Shown here piece after piece: positions 52,308 through 64,000 of a DNA stretch of 64,000 nucleotides (position 1 is its first letter; each line of letters begins with the position of its first letter). Made by a program: the position numbers and the translations under genes. The notes beneath the pieces were generated by a model that saw only the letters and a program-made list of their open reading frames with translations, had not been told where the DNA came from and did no database searches. This DNA comes from Apus apus (Eukaryota; Chordata; Aves; Apodiformes; Apodidae): assembly GCF_020740795.1 (NCBI RefSeq), contig NC_067290.1, positions 18,175,001 to 18,239,000 on the forward strand, written 5' to 3'.

Positions 52308-53858
52308 TTATACAGTAGTCACTGACAGGAAGGAATTGTACACCCGTGTGCCATCCGGTGACTTTGTTCCATGGGTGAGCAGTTCTTGGATTGTCATCCA
52401 ATTGTCAAATATTTTTTTATTTCTCTTCTTCATCATTTTTTTGTGGCTCAGTTCGATGATATTCATCTCTTTCTTTTCTTCTGCACCTTGCTGTTCCTTT
52501 AAGCAATCTAACCTGCTCTGCATCATGAACTCGCGCCTCCTCCTCTGCTCCTTGGCTTTCACCAAATGCTGCTTCCGCTCTTCCTTGCTCCAGTAACGGC
52601 CCATCTTCATCTCACTGATGGCATCGTCGTCGGTAGTCATACCACTGCGCTCCTCCTTAATCTTTATGGCACGTTCTCTCAGCAGCCTGTCCCTCACTGG
52701 CCTCTTGGTAATGTAGCGGGTGCCATCGCTTCTCACCTTGACTTTCCACTCCATCCTCGGTTCACTCTGGCTTGAGTTAAAGTCTTTGCACATGCTCACC
52801 AGGCTCATTTGGCTCTGTGCATACTCCACTGCTGATTTCTGTTGGATCAGCTGCATGTAGCTCTGATAGTGCTGCGCGTGGGCAGGAATATGAGCGTGCT
52901 TATATGGAGAGTGATGGTACGGGGAGATGTAGGAGCCAGAAGATTTTTGACCATGAGTAGGGCTTTTGCTTCCATCACTGCCTTTTCTCTCCTTGCTTTC
53001 CAGCTGCTTGCCAAGGTCAGGATCTTTAGCAGAGGCGTGGCATTTACCAGTGCTGGATTCATGACTTTCTGAGCTAGCAAATACATTCTTTTGGGAGACA
53101 CTATATGCTGCTGCCCCCTCATTGCCTGGACAGTTAATGCCTTCTGCAGTTCTGCGCAGTGAATTGTCGGGGGAGATCTCCAGGGTGAGCGGTGTGCTCC
53201 GGCAGCTTTCACCTGTGTTGTACGCACTGGAGCTGTCCTTGTCTGACTTCTCTGGGAGCTCCGTGATGTCAGAGAGCTCGTGCCTGCGAACGTCGATGCT
53301 CGTGTTATAGTTGCGGAACCCGCTGTTATGGAGCATCCAGGGCTCCCGGTACTGATCTTTCAACTGCTGCATTTTATGAGCTCTGACAATATTCAGGCAC
53401 TCTAGCTCAATATTACGCAGCTCCTCGTTCAGCATCTCCAGCTCTCTGTCAACACTTTCTTGGTCGCTCTTGCTCATGTCCAGCGTGCTGCTATGATAAT
53501 ACAGGCTGTACGGGTTGGCAGACTTCACCTGGCACTTCAGTTCCAGCAGTTCCCGGAATCGCTCGCATTCATCTATGGGGATGCCAAGGAAGTCAACATC
53601 TGTGCAGTCAGCTGAGATAAACGATTCATTGCTGAACTGCATATCACCACTTCCTAGGGTGTCGTGGCTGTAGGTCAGCTTCTTCTGGCTTCCTAATGTG
53701 TTGGAGAAGGTGGTGTGATCATCCGCGTTGTTCTCCTGCTCGGAGCTCTCATCATTGCGAGTGCTGTCGTCTGTGCGCCCCACGCCACTGTCCTTCTCGT
53801 GCTGGTTAGATAGAATAGTGGCTGTGTCTGTGGTACCTCCATCCTCCTCATGCTTCTT
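52308..53858 (-). CDS. PDZRN3: PDZRN3 terminal exon 10: C-terminal tail and stop
   Basis: This terminal coding exon is 1551 bp long (516 residues plus TAA at 52308-52310). The acceptor gctgttag precedes AAG-AAG-CAT at 53858. The frame opens upstream of the first methionine-like codon, so the segment is an internal continuation, not a separate protein. In exon numbering, residues 1-75 are acidic and Ser/Thr-rich. About 134-174 form a leucine-rich coiled coil ([10 protein letters not shown]). About 180-235 are a Ser/Asp-rich conserved stretch. About 235-300 form a variable linker. About 314-332 are a His/Tyr-rich patch (H-H-S-P-Y-K-H-A-H). About 370-516 form the LNX3 homology region, with a very basic helix ([11 protein letters not shown]). 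The last residues S-V-T-T-V are a class I PDZ-binding motif. Plus-strand open frames across this exon are shadows. Confidence 0.97.
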   Translation of the reverse strand, partial: KKHEEDGGTTDTATILSNQHEKDSGVGRTDDSTRNDESSEQENNADDHTTFSNTLGSQKKLTYSHDTLGSGDMQFSNESFISADCTDVDFLGIPIDECERFRELLELKCQVKSANPYSLYYHSSTLDMSKSDQESVDRELEMLNEELRNIELECLNIVRAHKMQQLKDQYREPWMLHNSGFRNYNTSIDVRRHELSDITELPEKSDKDSSSAYNTGESCRSTPLTLEISPDNSLRRTAEGINCPGNEGAAAYSVSQKNVFASSESHESSTGKCHASAKDPDLGKQLESKERKGSDGSKSPTHGQKSSGSYISPYHHSPYKHAHIPAHAQHYQSYMQLIQQKSAVEYAQSQMSLVSMCKDFNSSQSEPRMEWKVKVRSDGTRYITKRPVRDRLLRERAIKIKEERSGMTTDDDAISEMKMGRYWSKEERKQHLVKAKEQRRRREFMMQSRLDCLKEQQGAEEKKEMNIIELSHKKMMKKRNKKIFDNWMTIQELLTHGTKSPDGTRVYNSFLSVTTV

Positions 53859-54870
<1,012 letters not shown>

Positions 54871-55946
54871 CTATGTGAAAAGGGAGGGAAAAGCAAACCA
54901 AACATCAAAAGAATAAAGACCAACATAAATTATGTTCTTTCTTTGTGGAAAGGGATTGGGAAATCTTAGGAGACTGCTTCCTGTGATAGTGCTGCTGTGT
55001 CCTGGGAAGGAGCACAAACCTCCTTGTGCTAAGTGTGGGCATTGACTGTCCTACCTCCCCTCAGCTGCCTCCATCTCCAGCAGCATTTCTTTTTCAACTG
55101 CCCTTTATGTATGAAACAAAATCAACCTTCTCATCCATGGGAATACTTCTAAGAGTTGGGGCTGCTTTGGTTTGCCTGTGACTTTATTAGGATGTATAAA
55201 AATTCTCCAGGGCCTAAGGATTGAACACACCAGTTGTGAGGCAGCATCAAGGGCCAGAGGGAAAAATGCTGGCTGAGGGGTCTGCAAGACCTTTTTTACT
55301 CCCAGCCTCAGTTATCCATAAGGGAATAATCAGAAACATCTAGGCTAACAAGACAGTCATGACCTGACCCCCTGTCTTCAGGTGCATTGGAAAGGGTTGC
55401 TCTCACAGCAGGAGGAGCAGAGAGAGATCAAACAATGGTGCTCATGGCTGTATGTTCAATACCTTTGTTGTTCTAATTCCTGCTCTACAAAGGGATCTGG
55501 TTCAACCTTTTATTTCAGCTGAGGATGCTTCTTGACAGTACTTAACTGCATTAAGAGATGGTGTATAAAGGGCTAAATGATAGGTGTTTTGATGAACAGT
55601 CAATAGCTATAGGAATTAGAATTCAGTATGTTCTTCAAAGCTATGGCTTGAAATTATCCATAATACCTTGCAGTGATGTTTGTAATAGTATTGCAATATA
55701 GATAAATCCCTGAATGTCTTGTAAATAAAACTTTAATATAATATATATGTAAGTACTGTGACTGATATTATTTGACTTCCCATTATTTTTGACCTTATAT
55801 GTGTCCAGTCAAGCTGCACAATATAGTTTTTGGTTTGATTACTCAGACTTAGGTAGATTTAAAATTCTTCAGAAGATAGTAACTGCTTTCTACAAAACAA
55901 CAACTCTTTAAGACTCAAAAGGGGGTTTTTGTTGTTGCTGCAGTAC
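54871..55946 (-). other. PDZRN3 intron 8 (1076 bp)
   Basis: The donor is gtactg. The acceptor is a strong pyrimidine tract, cttttccctcccttttcacatag, ending at 54871. The interior is AT-rich near 55600-55850, with a TA-rich run around 55735-55750. No exon, RNA gene or repeat family is recognised. Confidence 0.85.
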
Positions 55947-56048
55947 CTGAATTTCTGGTCTTGCGACAAGTAAGGAGATATTCTTGCTTTCTTCACTGGT
56001 GAGAAGTGCCACAGCTTCTTCTCGGTTCTGTACCTCTATGCCATTGAT
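55947..56048 (-). CDS. PDZRN3: PDZRN3 exon 8: end of PDZ2 domain
   Basis: This 102-bp exon encodes 34 residues, [10 protein letters not shown] through to A-R-P-E-I-Q. It supplies the I-N-G-x-x-V strand, the ligand-facing helix ([10 protein letters not shown]) and the last strand (I-S-L-L-V-A-R-P) of PDZ2. The acceptor tttaaag precedes ATC at 56048. The donor is CAG|gtactg at 55947/55946. Phase is 0 at both ends, so Q joins L-D-E-G-W of the next exon. Within the alpha-2 helix the first position, which usually determines ligand class, is not the histidine of class I PDZ domains. PDZ2 therefore probably does not follow the simple S/T-x-hydrophobic rule, although this is an inference from sequence alone. 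Confidence 0.94.
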
Positions 56049-56796
56049 CTTTAAAAGAAAAGAACAACAGAATGAAATCCTTTCATTGGGACACTTAAAT
56101 GCTGCTGAGATGGGCATGGTTGGATAGATCCCAGCATGGGTCAGGCACACAGTCCCTGTTCACATCTCCAGCTGTGTTGTTCAGACAAGTGGTGGGCAAA
56201 TGTATAGCTCTGGACACATGAAGCTGTTCCAAACCTCTGCATGTGATGGGCAGGGCCTTGTTACGAGAACAGAAGCTGGAGAAAGAGCGCTGGGCAGGAG
56301 CTGAATCATAACATTGGCTCTTGTGGGTGGAAAGGAACAAGAACATCCCTGTGTGGAACAGGTGAGGCTGTGGATGCTGCTCCCACAGGCTCAATGGGAA
56401 CTGGACCTCTACTCATGTTAGTATCTGCACTTCTGCCAAAGCCTTGTGGTGTAGGATTGTTGCACCTAGAAGAAGACTTGCTCTGGCACGCAGTGCTGGG
56501 TGTTCAGCCTGCTGAACAAGCACTAATGTCCCTGTGAGTAAATGGGTTTGCCCAGAGAGATTCTGAAAAGATGAATAATTTCTTGAGCTAAAGTAGAGGC
56601 TTAAAAGTGGAAGTGGAACAGGGTTTGTGTTAGAAACAGATGACATATGCTGTCAAAATGCTTAGACTGCAGAGTAGGGCCAATATAGGGCTCTACTTGG
56701 CCAGGACTGTATTTTACGATTTGTAAATATACTGAAATAAAGACACTACAGCAGATTATAACGTGTTACCAGACTTCCAGCCATTTACACGCGTAC
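56049..56796 (-). other. PDZRN3 intron 7 (748 bp)
   Basis: The donor is gtacgc and the acceptor cttttcttttaaag ends at 56049. Nothing else is recognisable inside. A stretch near 56300-56500 is somewhat more GC-rich, but no coding or repeat family is apparent. Confidence 0.85.
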
Positions 56797-56859
56797 CTGA
56801 ATAATACGATCCCCTTCTCGGAGTCGACCGTCTTTTGCAGCAATACTGTTGGGATCAAT
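56797..56859 (-). CDS. PDZRN3: PDZRN3 exon 7: middle of PDZ2 domain
   Basis: This 63-bp exon encodes 21 residues, I-D-P-N-S-I-A-A-K-D to G-D-R-I-I-Q. This is the most conserved stretch of a PDZ fold: the I-D-P-N-S turn, the short A-A-K-D-G-R helix and the G-D-R-I-I-Q strand that leads into I-N-G. The acceptor is tgtttttgtag, directly before ATT at 56859. The donor is CAG|gtacgc at 56797/56796. It is phase 0 on both sides. Although only 63 bp long, it matches PDZRN3 almost residue for residue as I recall the family. Loss of this exon would remove the core of PDZ2 but keep the reading frame. Confidence 0.93.
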
Positions 56860-57730
56860 CTACAAAAACAGGAGAACTGTGAGTGCTTGGGAGGCTTGAG
56901 AGCTCAGTTTTTGCTCCATTTACACTCAGTATTTGCCCTGTGGCTGCTACTGTGAGCCAGTGTTTGTTATTGCTGCTGTACTTGTGGCTGTTTCGTCTTG
57001 CTTATGGACTACAGGACTTTTCCTTGCTTGTGTCAGACAAAGTGAAATGCAAATTTAAATTATCAAGTCAAATTCAAAGCATTTCTTCCTGAGATGTGTC
57101 TTCAGAGAATCTGTGTTTATCACATTTGCATGATACTGAGTTGCCCAAAATTTAATGTTTTGCTTTACAACACAGAGCTCTGATTAGAACCAGTTTTTGA
57201 ATACAGAACAGGAAGGATTATTTCCTGAGTGATGCATTTTAACAGAATATTTTATATTTATTTGAGGTTTTTTCCCCAAACTGCTGCTACTAACTTGAAA
57301 TGGATCTGCATGATAAAAAAGATGATGTAGAAAATGCTACTTATTTCAAGAAAGGGAGCAAAGAGAGACAAATAGGCCCCAAATCTTTGCAAACAAAAAT
57401 GTGTTTGTTTCTTTATTCTTTCTGGAATAACAGAGCAAAAACTAAAGGGAGAGTGTTTTAAAGCTACTTTGAAAACATTATCCCAAATTGAATGCTGAGA
57501 CTGTGTTAGGGGAAAAATGAACACTGCATGTTCATGTAATGAAATTTGACTTCAGCATATGCAGGATTTCACTCAGTTTGGAGAAAAGGAAAATAATAAC
57601 TAGATTTCTTCCAATTATTGCATTCTGGTTGTTTTTCGAGCATGGTACAAACAGAAGACAAATGTCTTAAATGCCCACCACTGCAGTTTAGAAGATAAAT
57701 TGTATCTTATGAAAATCAGCTCAGTCTTAC
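56860..57730 (-). other. PDZRN3 intron 6 (871 bp)
   Basis: The donor reads gtaaga at 57730 and the acceptor gtttttgtag ends at 56860. The interior is AT-rich. I see no repeat, RNA gene or further exon. Open frames on either strand inside it lack any recognisable protein similarity. Confidence 0.85.
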
Positions 57731-57829
57731 CTCACTCACATAAATACCCATGTCATCTTCATCATCTGTTCTGTAACATACAGTAAGGCCAAGCTTGTCC
57801 TGGCTGTTCACTCGGTGTAAATCTACTTC
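57731..57829 (-). CDS. PDZRN3: PDZRN3 exon 6: start of PDZ2 domain
   Basis: This 99-bp exon encodes 33 residues, from E-V-D-L-H-R-V-N to G-I-Y-V-S-E. It carries the first part of PDZ2, including the carboxylate-binding loop K-L-G-L-T-V (the GLGF-type loop that grips the C-terminus of a ligand) and the acidic stretch T-D-D-E-D-D before the second strand. The acceptor is a long pyrimidine tract ending in cctcag at 57830-57835. The donor is GAG|gtaaga at 57731/57730. Both ends are phase 0, and the frame continues directly into the next exon (V-S-E | I-D-P-N-S). The exon is too short to appear as a long open frame and was found by its similarity to PDZRN3. Identity is close to certain, and the boundaries are set by consensus splice sites. 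Confidence 0.94.
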
Positions 57830-60800
57830 CTGAGGTTTAAAAACAAGAAAAAGAAAGTACATTGTCAGTGAGGCACTGATGACTGATGGAAGCAATTTTT
57901 CAAATACAATGAAAATATTTTGCTTAAGTGATATAGTGGATCTCTTTTCATTTCACTTGTAGACGAGGTTAACTTAGTGAGCAAAATGTGATTATATACA
58001 GACAATCAATACCTGGGGCTTTTTTGACCCTTCAATCAATATGAAGTTATTTTGAAAGCAGACCCTTTATTGATCTTAAAGAAGAAATATTACCTATATT
58101 TCATGTAGTGGTAAGGCTTCACATGCTAAAATACTCAAAGTATGATTTCACTATTTGCCAGAGCTGATATATATTTCCTTATAAGCAGGGAATTTTCTGG
58201 CTATTCAGAGAAAAATATAATACTCTATTACCTGAACTTGTGTAATTTTCGTTAAATGATGCAATACATTTCTCAAAAGGGTGACTGAAGATCAATATAT
58301 TGTCAGCAAAACATTTGGTATTGGTCATAGACATATAATAAGCAATATCTTGCAAGAGTTTGGTTTGAGCAGGTCACGGTTTATCATTCTAGTGCTCTTT
58401 GGTGGTCTTGTTAGTCTTGGAGACATTAAAAAACTTTTTCCTCTATGCTTTTTTGCCACTTAGACTTCACGTAGACTTTTTCCCCTAGATTTGCTGCTGT
58501 TCGGTGACATTGGTTGGTATAAAGGCTTATAAAATCCACAGAGATGCCCAAAAGCTGTGGGATCCTCCTGGCTGATACAGCAACTCTCAGCTCTGCCTTA
58601 CGGCTTCTGAGGGACATCCTGGGACCCAAGGGGGCCTAAAAACCAGCCTAGTTCAATGGATCTGTCAGTCCTGAGAATCCTGCCATGGTGGGACAGGATG
58701 TTTTTTTATAGGCAGGCTTAGTACCAAGAGTAGTTGTGGTTTTTAGTCTATGAAAAAGGTGTTTGGCAGTGAGTGAGTCTTTGATAGGTCCTGCTCCTCT
58801 GCAGCCAAGGCCTGGCAGGTTGGAGGAGGTGACTGAGGGGCTCAAGCCCCATTGCTGCAAAGGGAAAGAGTGCAACCAGGCAGAGGGGGCAAAGGGGGCT
58901 GAGAAAGAGGCCTGGGGTGATCTGAGTGGTGTCCCAGCCCAAGGACAGTCTCAGAACTCTACACTTGTGCTTGAACCCATTCCTTCCAGTGGAAAGGTCC
59001 TGATAATATGACTTGTTATTTCTGAATGTATCTCTGCTTTGACCTGCACTGTGCCATTTGTAAGAGGCAAGATGATAAAACAAGCTGATATGAATAATTT
59101 ATTGGTGTGTCTACATGACAGCTGCCAAGATTAGCAATCTCTGTTATTTACTTGTCAACATGTGTAATTTCTTTTTTTTTTTTAATAAAAGAAATGTAGC
59201 TGTAAATGTCAGTGACATTTCAGATGGTATTTAAATGGTTTCAATCAATAGTATCCATGGTGAGCTGCTGCTTGTTTTCTCCCTCTTTTGTTACTTAAAG
59301 GTTTGAACACAAAGGCTTTAATAGAGGGGCTTTTTTCCCCAAAAATTTCTAAGGGTTTTAGAGCTTTCTAGGGAGGAGATGGAAATCCTTCAGAGGAAAA
59401 GATGAGACAAAGTGGTCTTGATTCTGGTATTAGTTGACCCTTTGGAACACCATCAAAGTCAATGCATTTATTCTGCATTTAACCCGTGGTGCAAACTGGG
59501 AATGAAGTGGGGATTTGTGAATGGGACCTTATACAGGCCTAGAACGATTCCCATATTTCCTGCATATTTAAATAACTTCATGTCCTCAGGGAAGTTTTTA
59601 TATAGTTTGCTGATTTGAAAACATGGCAACAAAACAGTGGCAAGAAACTAATGTTGTAGCTCATTCTGCTGTTTGTCGTACTGATAGTGAAAATACAGTT
59701 AAAATGTTAAAATCACAAAAACTAGAAACAAACCAAAAAAAGCACGATGATTTTGGTCATTATTTAAATTAATCCTACATAACCATAAACACTTGCCAGG
59801 ACCTTTTGCAGCACAAGAAGGGGGAGCAAGCTATTTTATTCTTACTTGGCACATGTTTTGAATAACAATAGGTGTTTTTCCAACAGTGTACAACTAGAAA
59901 GAGTATTATTATAACTAAAAATTAAGTACGGGTTTATATTTAAAATGCAACATCCAAAATGTTGCCTGTGATATACTGGAGCATAATAAATCATCTAGCA
60001 AATTAAATAATATATATTTTAAAAGGAAAACAGATATATTTTGTTTTAAAACACTCACAAATAAAGCAGCAAAAAGCTAAAGCAAACAAAAAATTTTTAG
60101 AGCAGGTGTTTAGAACCTGAATTTTTATGAGTAATTAGTTGTCAGACTTACCCTTGGGTACAATCCCTCTAGTCTTTCATAGGAATAGAATAAGTGGGTT
60201 TGATGCTACCCATATATGATAATTTTGTGTACTTAAAGATAGGAACAGCTGCTTTCTGTGGGTCTTTGTGTCAGTAAAGCTTTAGTATGCTCGTAAAGGT
60301 TTGAAATATTTGAGAGATAAAAGTGTGCAATTCCAGTTGGAGTTGAAGAACCAACTCTGGAGTCTTCAAAGCACAAGTTATTTCCTATGTTCAGAGCTGA
60401 GGCTGTTGCCATGACACATAAAAGGGAACAATAGAATATTATGGTAGCTTGTGTAGCTGTACCAGGAATAAATTAATATGGGCCTGCAGAACTTTGAAGG
60501 TGTAGATTCAAGCGCTTGCAGTGCCACTGCCCTTGCTATGTCTTACTCCCATTTTCTGGACAGCCCAAGGGCCTGATCCCGTGAGCCTGCAGCGTTTGGC
60601 ACTCCTGTGCAGGTTGCAGCAAGACTGCTCTAGAGCCCCTGCTGCAGACATATCGTCCTTCAGATTAGTCAGGTCTGCTGTACCATCTTGAGATGAAAGA
60701 ATATTTAGTTTATTGCTCAACTGAGGTTCAGATGCTATTGTAATGAACTCTCTATAGAATCGTAACTACATTATGAAATGTATCAGCTGCTTACACTGGG

Positions 60801-63800
60801 AGACACTGAAGTTATTTCACACCTGGCCTAGATCTGCAGGAATTAGTTCACAGGCAATGCTATCCACCAAGTGCAGTTAATATCAGGGCTGCTTTAGTAT
60901 GGTAAATGTAAAAAATTGCACATATGATAGGACTTTTACACACACAGGTAATTAAAATCTGCTTCTTTAGATCAGGTAAAAGTGACATCTTGAGACATAT
61001 TAAAGGGAAGTATTTGTATATTAGTTCAGAACAGAGTTTGCATAGCAGAACTGTTTGAAATATTACTGGCTCCCTATCAAATGTAGAGCCCAGGAGGGCT
61101 CAAAGATCTATTTGCTGAAATCCATGTGGCATTTGTAGCAAGGCAAGAAATGAACATGCACTATGACATTATACCTGCAACTGCTCATAATAATGAATTA
61201 GGAGTAAGTGATAATAGTAAATTAACCTCTATACGATCAGAAGAGCCTTCATTTGCAAGAGATTATTGAATTATTGCACTGCTGATTTAAAATTATGGCC
61301 TGCCTGCAAATGTATAAATATCAGAGTAATTTCTCTAACAAGACAGAAATGAGCAATAGAAATCTGAAACGAGAGGACAATGGGTAAAAAAAGTTCAAAC
61401 ATTCACAAAGCATTATCCAAAGCTTGCATGGTAAGTTCTCTGTCCTTTTGTCTCTCTCTGTAAGTTGTGCTGACTTCTGAGATAGCCAGCCAGCAGGGTC
61501 TGCTTTTTTGCTACTCCATTAATAGGTTTCACCCAGAAAAGAATGTCAGGGAAATAAATATTAATAACTAGTTCCTTTTATGCTGTATGAGACCTTACAA
61601 CCTTCAACTGACTGTAGTACAGCAGAATGTTCTTGCTGTCTTGAGGATAAAAGTGATCTTTACATTTGTCTTTTCACATAAATGTGGTTTTCAACAAAGG
61701 TAAAAAGCAAAAACCCCACCCCTCCACTTTTTAGAGAAGAAAATTTTATAAAACATTTGTTCTGGTTGTTTTTTTGTTGGTGTTTCCCCCCCCCCTCCCC
61801 CCCAAATTCTTTACCCTAGAGAAGAAGTAACCACGTAACTGGAGGTTTCTGTGCCAGCCCAGGTCTATGATGGTAATTCGCTTATCGACCATAGATACAA
61901 AACTAGTTTTAAGTCATCTGGGGTGTTGGGGAAGGCTGAAGAAAGTGCCTCTCGCCCTGATGAAGAAGGGTTTAGGATGCCAAAGGAAGGTAACTTGAAG
62001 GCTCTTTGCCAAGTGGATCGCCAGTGGTCCATGATTAAAAACTTTCTCATGAAGTAAGAGGTGTTAAGGCCAGGTTGAAGTTCTCCAGACAGCCAAGGGA
62101 AAATTCAGTATTACCTCGTCAGAAAGCTGCAGTATTTTGCCACTTTTGGATTTGTTCCAAACAAAGAACATCCAAATTTTTGTCTTAGAAAGTACATTTG
62201 GGAAGATGAAGGGAAGTACTGCTTTTTAAAACTTTACATATTCAATTGCTGCCTGAGCAGGAATGCTGGGGCTAAAGTACTTTGTATTCAGAGACAGAGG
62301 AATTTTCATTGAGAAGAAATATGTTCACTTAAAATATGCTTCAAATGGTTCACACTCAGGATGGAATAAAAATTGCAGGGTGCCTGTGATGAAACCTACT
62401 GAGGCTCAATATTCTGACAATTACCTCTTGCCTCCTTCTCTCCCTTGCAGATAGATTCTTGGAGAAGTAAAACAACTTTCACCAAAGTAGGAAGTACAGT
62501 AATGGGGAGAACTTGAAACCTGGTACTCAGCTTTGATTTCTGGCTTTCTAAAAGCAGTGAAGTATTAATTTCAAATTTTGAAGCACAGATTTTTGTGCTC
62601 AGTGTGTTCATTTGTCACTGATCAGATATTGCAGTTTCATGCTGGGAACACTGTGAAAGAGCTGAGCACTGGGAGGGCATAATGCTCTTGGAATGAATCT
62701 CTTGTCCTTCAGTCTTCTGAACTGAAGACTTCACTTTGGTCCAAGACTGAGTGAAAGTAACAGAAGGGAGATTTTCTAGCAGTTAACAAACTTTTCATGT
62801 AGTTTATAATCTCCAAGCATCTAACTAGTCATTCAGCTGAGTTCAGTTCTCTACTCAGAAAGAAAACAAGACCTACATACCAGTTACATATAGTAAAGGG
62901 TAGAGACAAATCAAATGTGAGAGAACAAGCCCCCTTTTTGATGTAGAATATCATCCTTTGTAATCTCAGAAAATTAACACTGAGAAAGCCCTCACTTGGG
63001 TTGTCTGTCTAACAGCTGGACAGACCTGTTTGAATAAACATATTAACCCATAATGCTGCTGGGGAATCCTGGAGTGACATTATTCTTCCTTTATGGAACT
63101 GAAATGACTTCTGGCTGGGTCTCTGTGAAGAATGCATATACTTTTAATTTCTAATAAACTAGTAGTTCAGGATTTAGTCCCTCTTTCCTTGTGGCATGTC
63201 AACTTCAAAAGAAAAGAAATGGTATTTATTTATTTTTGTAGTAGGGAATATATGGCACTTCCCTCTGTGTCATCAATTTTAAGATAAATGTCAAGAGATA
63301 AAACTGAGAACACAATGTTGTTGTCTTGGCAATACTGCCAGCATAAATTCCTTCCTATGGATACTTACATTAGAAGCATGTTGTGAACTTGGCTTTTTGA
63401 CTGTTTTTGTCTTGTTTACTTGTTACAAATCACTAACCAGTCAGTTATAGACCATAAAAGTTTAGATGAGCAGCTTCTGATTTAAATTCAAAGCACATTT
63501 TATGGACATAGAAACCCAGAAGGCTGACTTGATGGCTTTCTTACTTTAGACATTCCTGCTGCAGTCAATGAAACAGTGCCTTTGTGGTCTTTTAAAACAT
63601 ATCTATCAAAAGGCAAACAAAAAAGCAACTAGCCAGTTGAGTCCCTGTTAGCACTTTGACCTTACCATTGATCTTAGTCTCTACAGTTTGAACAAGAATC
63701 TTTAGTGGTTTTTAAGAAATACTATTAGGCTACAGAGACTTTTCTAATGTTCATCTCCGTGTGTTGCTGAGCTGATCACCTTTTGCCATCAAGTACTACA

Positions 63801-64000
63801 TCAATGTCACAGTTACTAATGTTGTGGTTTAAGGCGTATTAGCATCTGGCTACTGAAGTGCGTGTGTTTAAACTGTTTTCAGCTCAACTGGTTGACCTTC
63901 TAATGGAAACAATGTAATTTATACACAATATTAGATTTCCTAAAAGATACATTTTTGAAAAGTCATTGGTAGAAAGTACTAATTTGTTCACCATTTTCCC
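57830..64000 (-). other. PDZRN3 intron 5 (partial, 3' portion)
   Basis: The intron ends with the acceptor tttttcttgtttttaaacctcag at 57830. I looked on the minus strand for the preceding PDZRN3 exon (the Y-Y-D-P-N-D-Y type segment between the PDZ domains) and did not find it, so the intron runs past the right edge. Contents are AT-rich sequence, a C-rich run at 61786-61803, a 17-bp palindrome at 59204-59220 and an AT-rich block at 61140-61400 with several TAATTA-like sites. Short open frames, such as those around 58748-59083 and 61851-62057, resemble nothing I know. Confidence 0.8.
61786..61803. repeat. C-rich simple repeat (C10-T-C7)
   Basis: An interrupted poly-C run in PDZRN3 intron 5, read as poly-G in the transcript. 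It is likely length-variable and prone to sequencing error. Confidence 0.85.

Noticed and set aside
52847..53227. A 126-codon minus-strand frame inside exon 10 in another frame
   Set aside because: It overlaps the clearly conserved PDZRN3 frame on the same strand and has a composition typical of an out-of-frame reading.
52336..53310. Plus-strand open frames opposite the last PDZRN3 exon
   Set aside because: They are antisense shadows of a long real coding exon, with no similarity or start context of their own.
57830..64000. Search for PDZRN3 exon 5 (inter-PDZ linker) in the right-hand part
   Set aside because: No minus-strand segment with the expected Y-Y-D-P-N-D-Y type coding was found, so it is presumed to lie beyond the window.

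Overview
The window looks like vertebrate nuclear DNA, most likely from a bird. It has AT-rich noncoding sequence, GT-AG introns and short intron lengths between the last exons. It also holds two relics of CR1 LINEs whose 3' ends resemble the avian type. There is no operon structure, ribosome binding site or CRISPR array, and I see no intact mobile element.

The only gene I can support is PDZRN3 (LNX3/SEMCAP3), a RING-type E3 ubiquitin ligase with two PDZ domains, on the minus strand. The window contains its last five coding exons: 57829-57731, 56859-56797, 56048-55947, 54870-54754 and 53858-52308. Together they encode the C-terminal 643 residues: the whole second PDZ domain, a short acidic exon, and the long tail ending in the PDZ ligand S-V-T-T-V. 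The exons for the RING finger, the TRAF-type zinc finger and PDZ1 lie beyond the right end. All splice junctions are phase 0 with consensus GT/AG. A 3' UTR of about 0.87 kb runs to an AATAAA signal at 51456-51451 and carries two Pumilio-type sites just after the stop codon.

Positions 1 to about 51,430 lie downstream of PDZRN3 and look like a gene desert. I found no coding exon, tRNA, rRNA or retrovirus there. What stands out is a degenerate minisatellite of about 0.84 kb with an 18-bp period (34140-34975), two CR1 fragments, a few simple repeats and several strong short inverted repeats. There is also a DR5 element at 46105-46121, very close to the classical RAR-beta2 retinoic acid response element, within a block that looks like a candidate enhancer. 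From 57830 to 64000 the sequence is PDZRN3 intron 5, with no recognisable exon.

The most checkable leads are the DR5 element, the 18-bp minisatellite (the source of the longest spurious open frames), the paired Pumilio sites, and the run of symmetric phase-0 exons that makes PDZ2 skippable without a frameshift. Identification rests on reading translated exons and motifs by eye. No alignment or database search was run.
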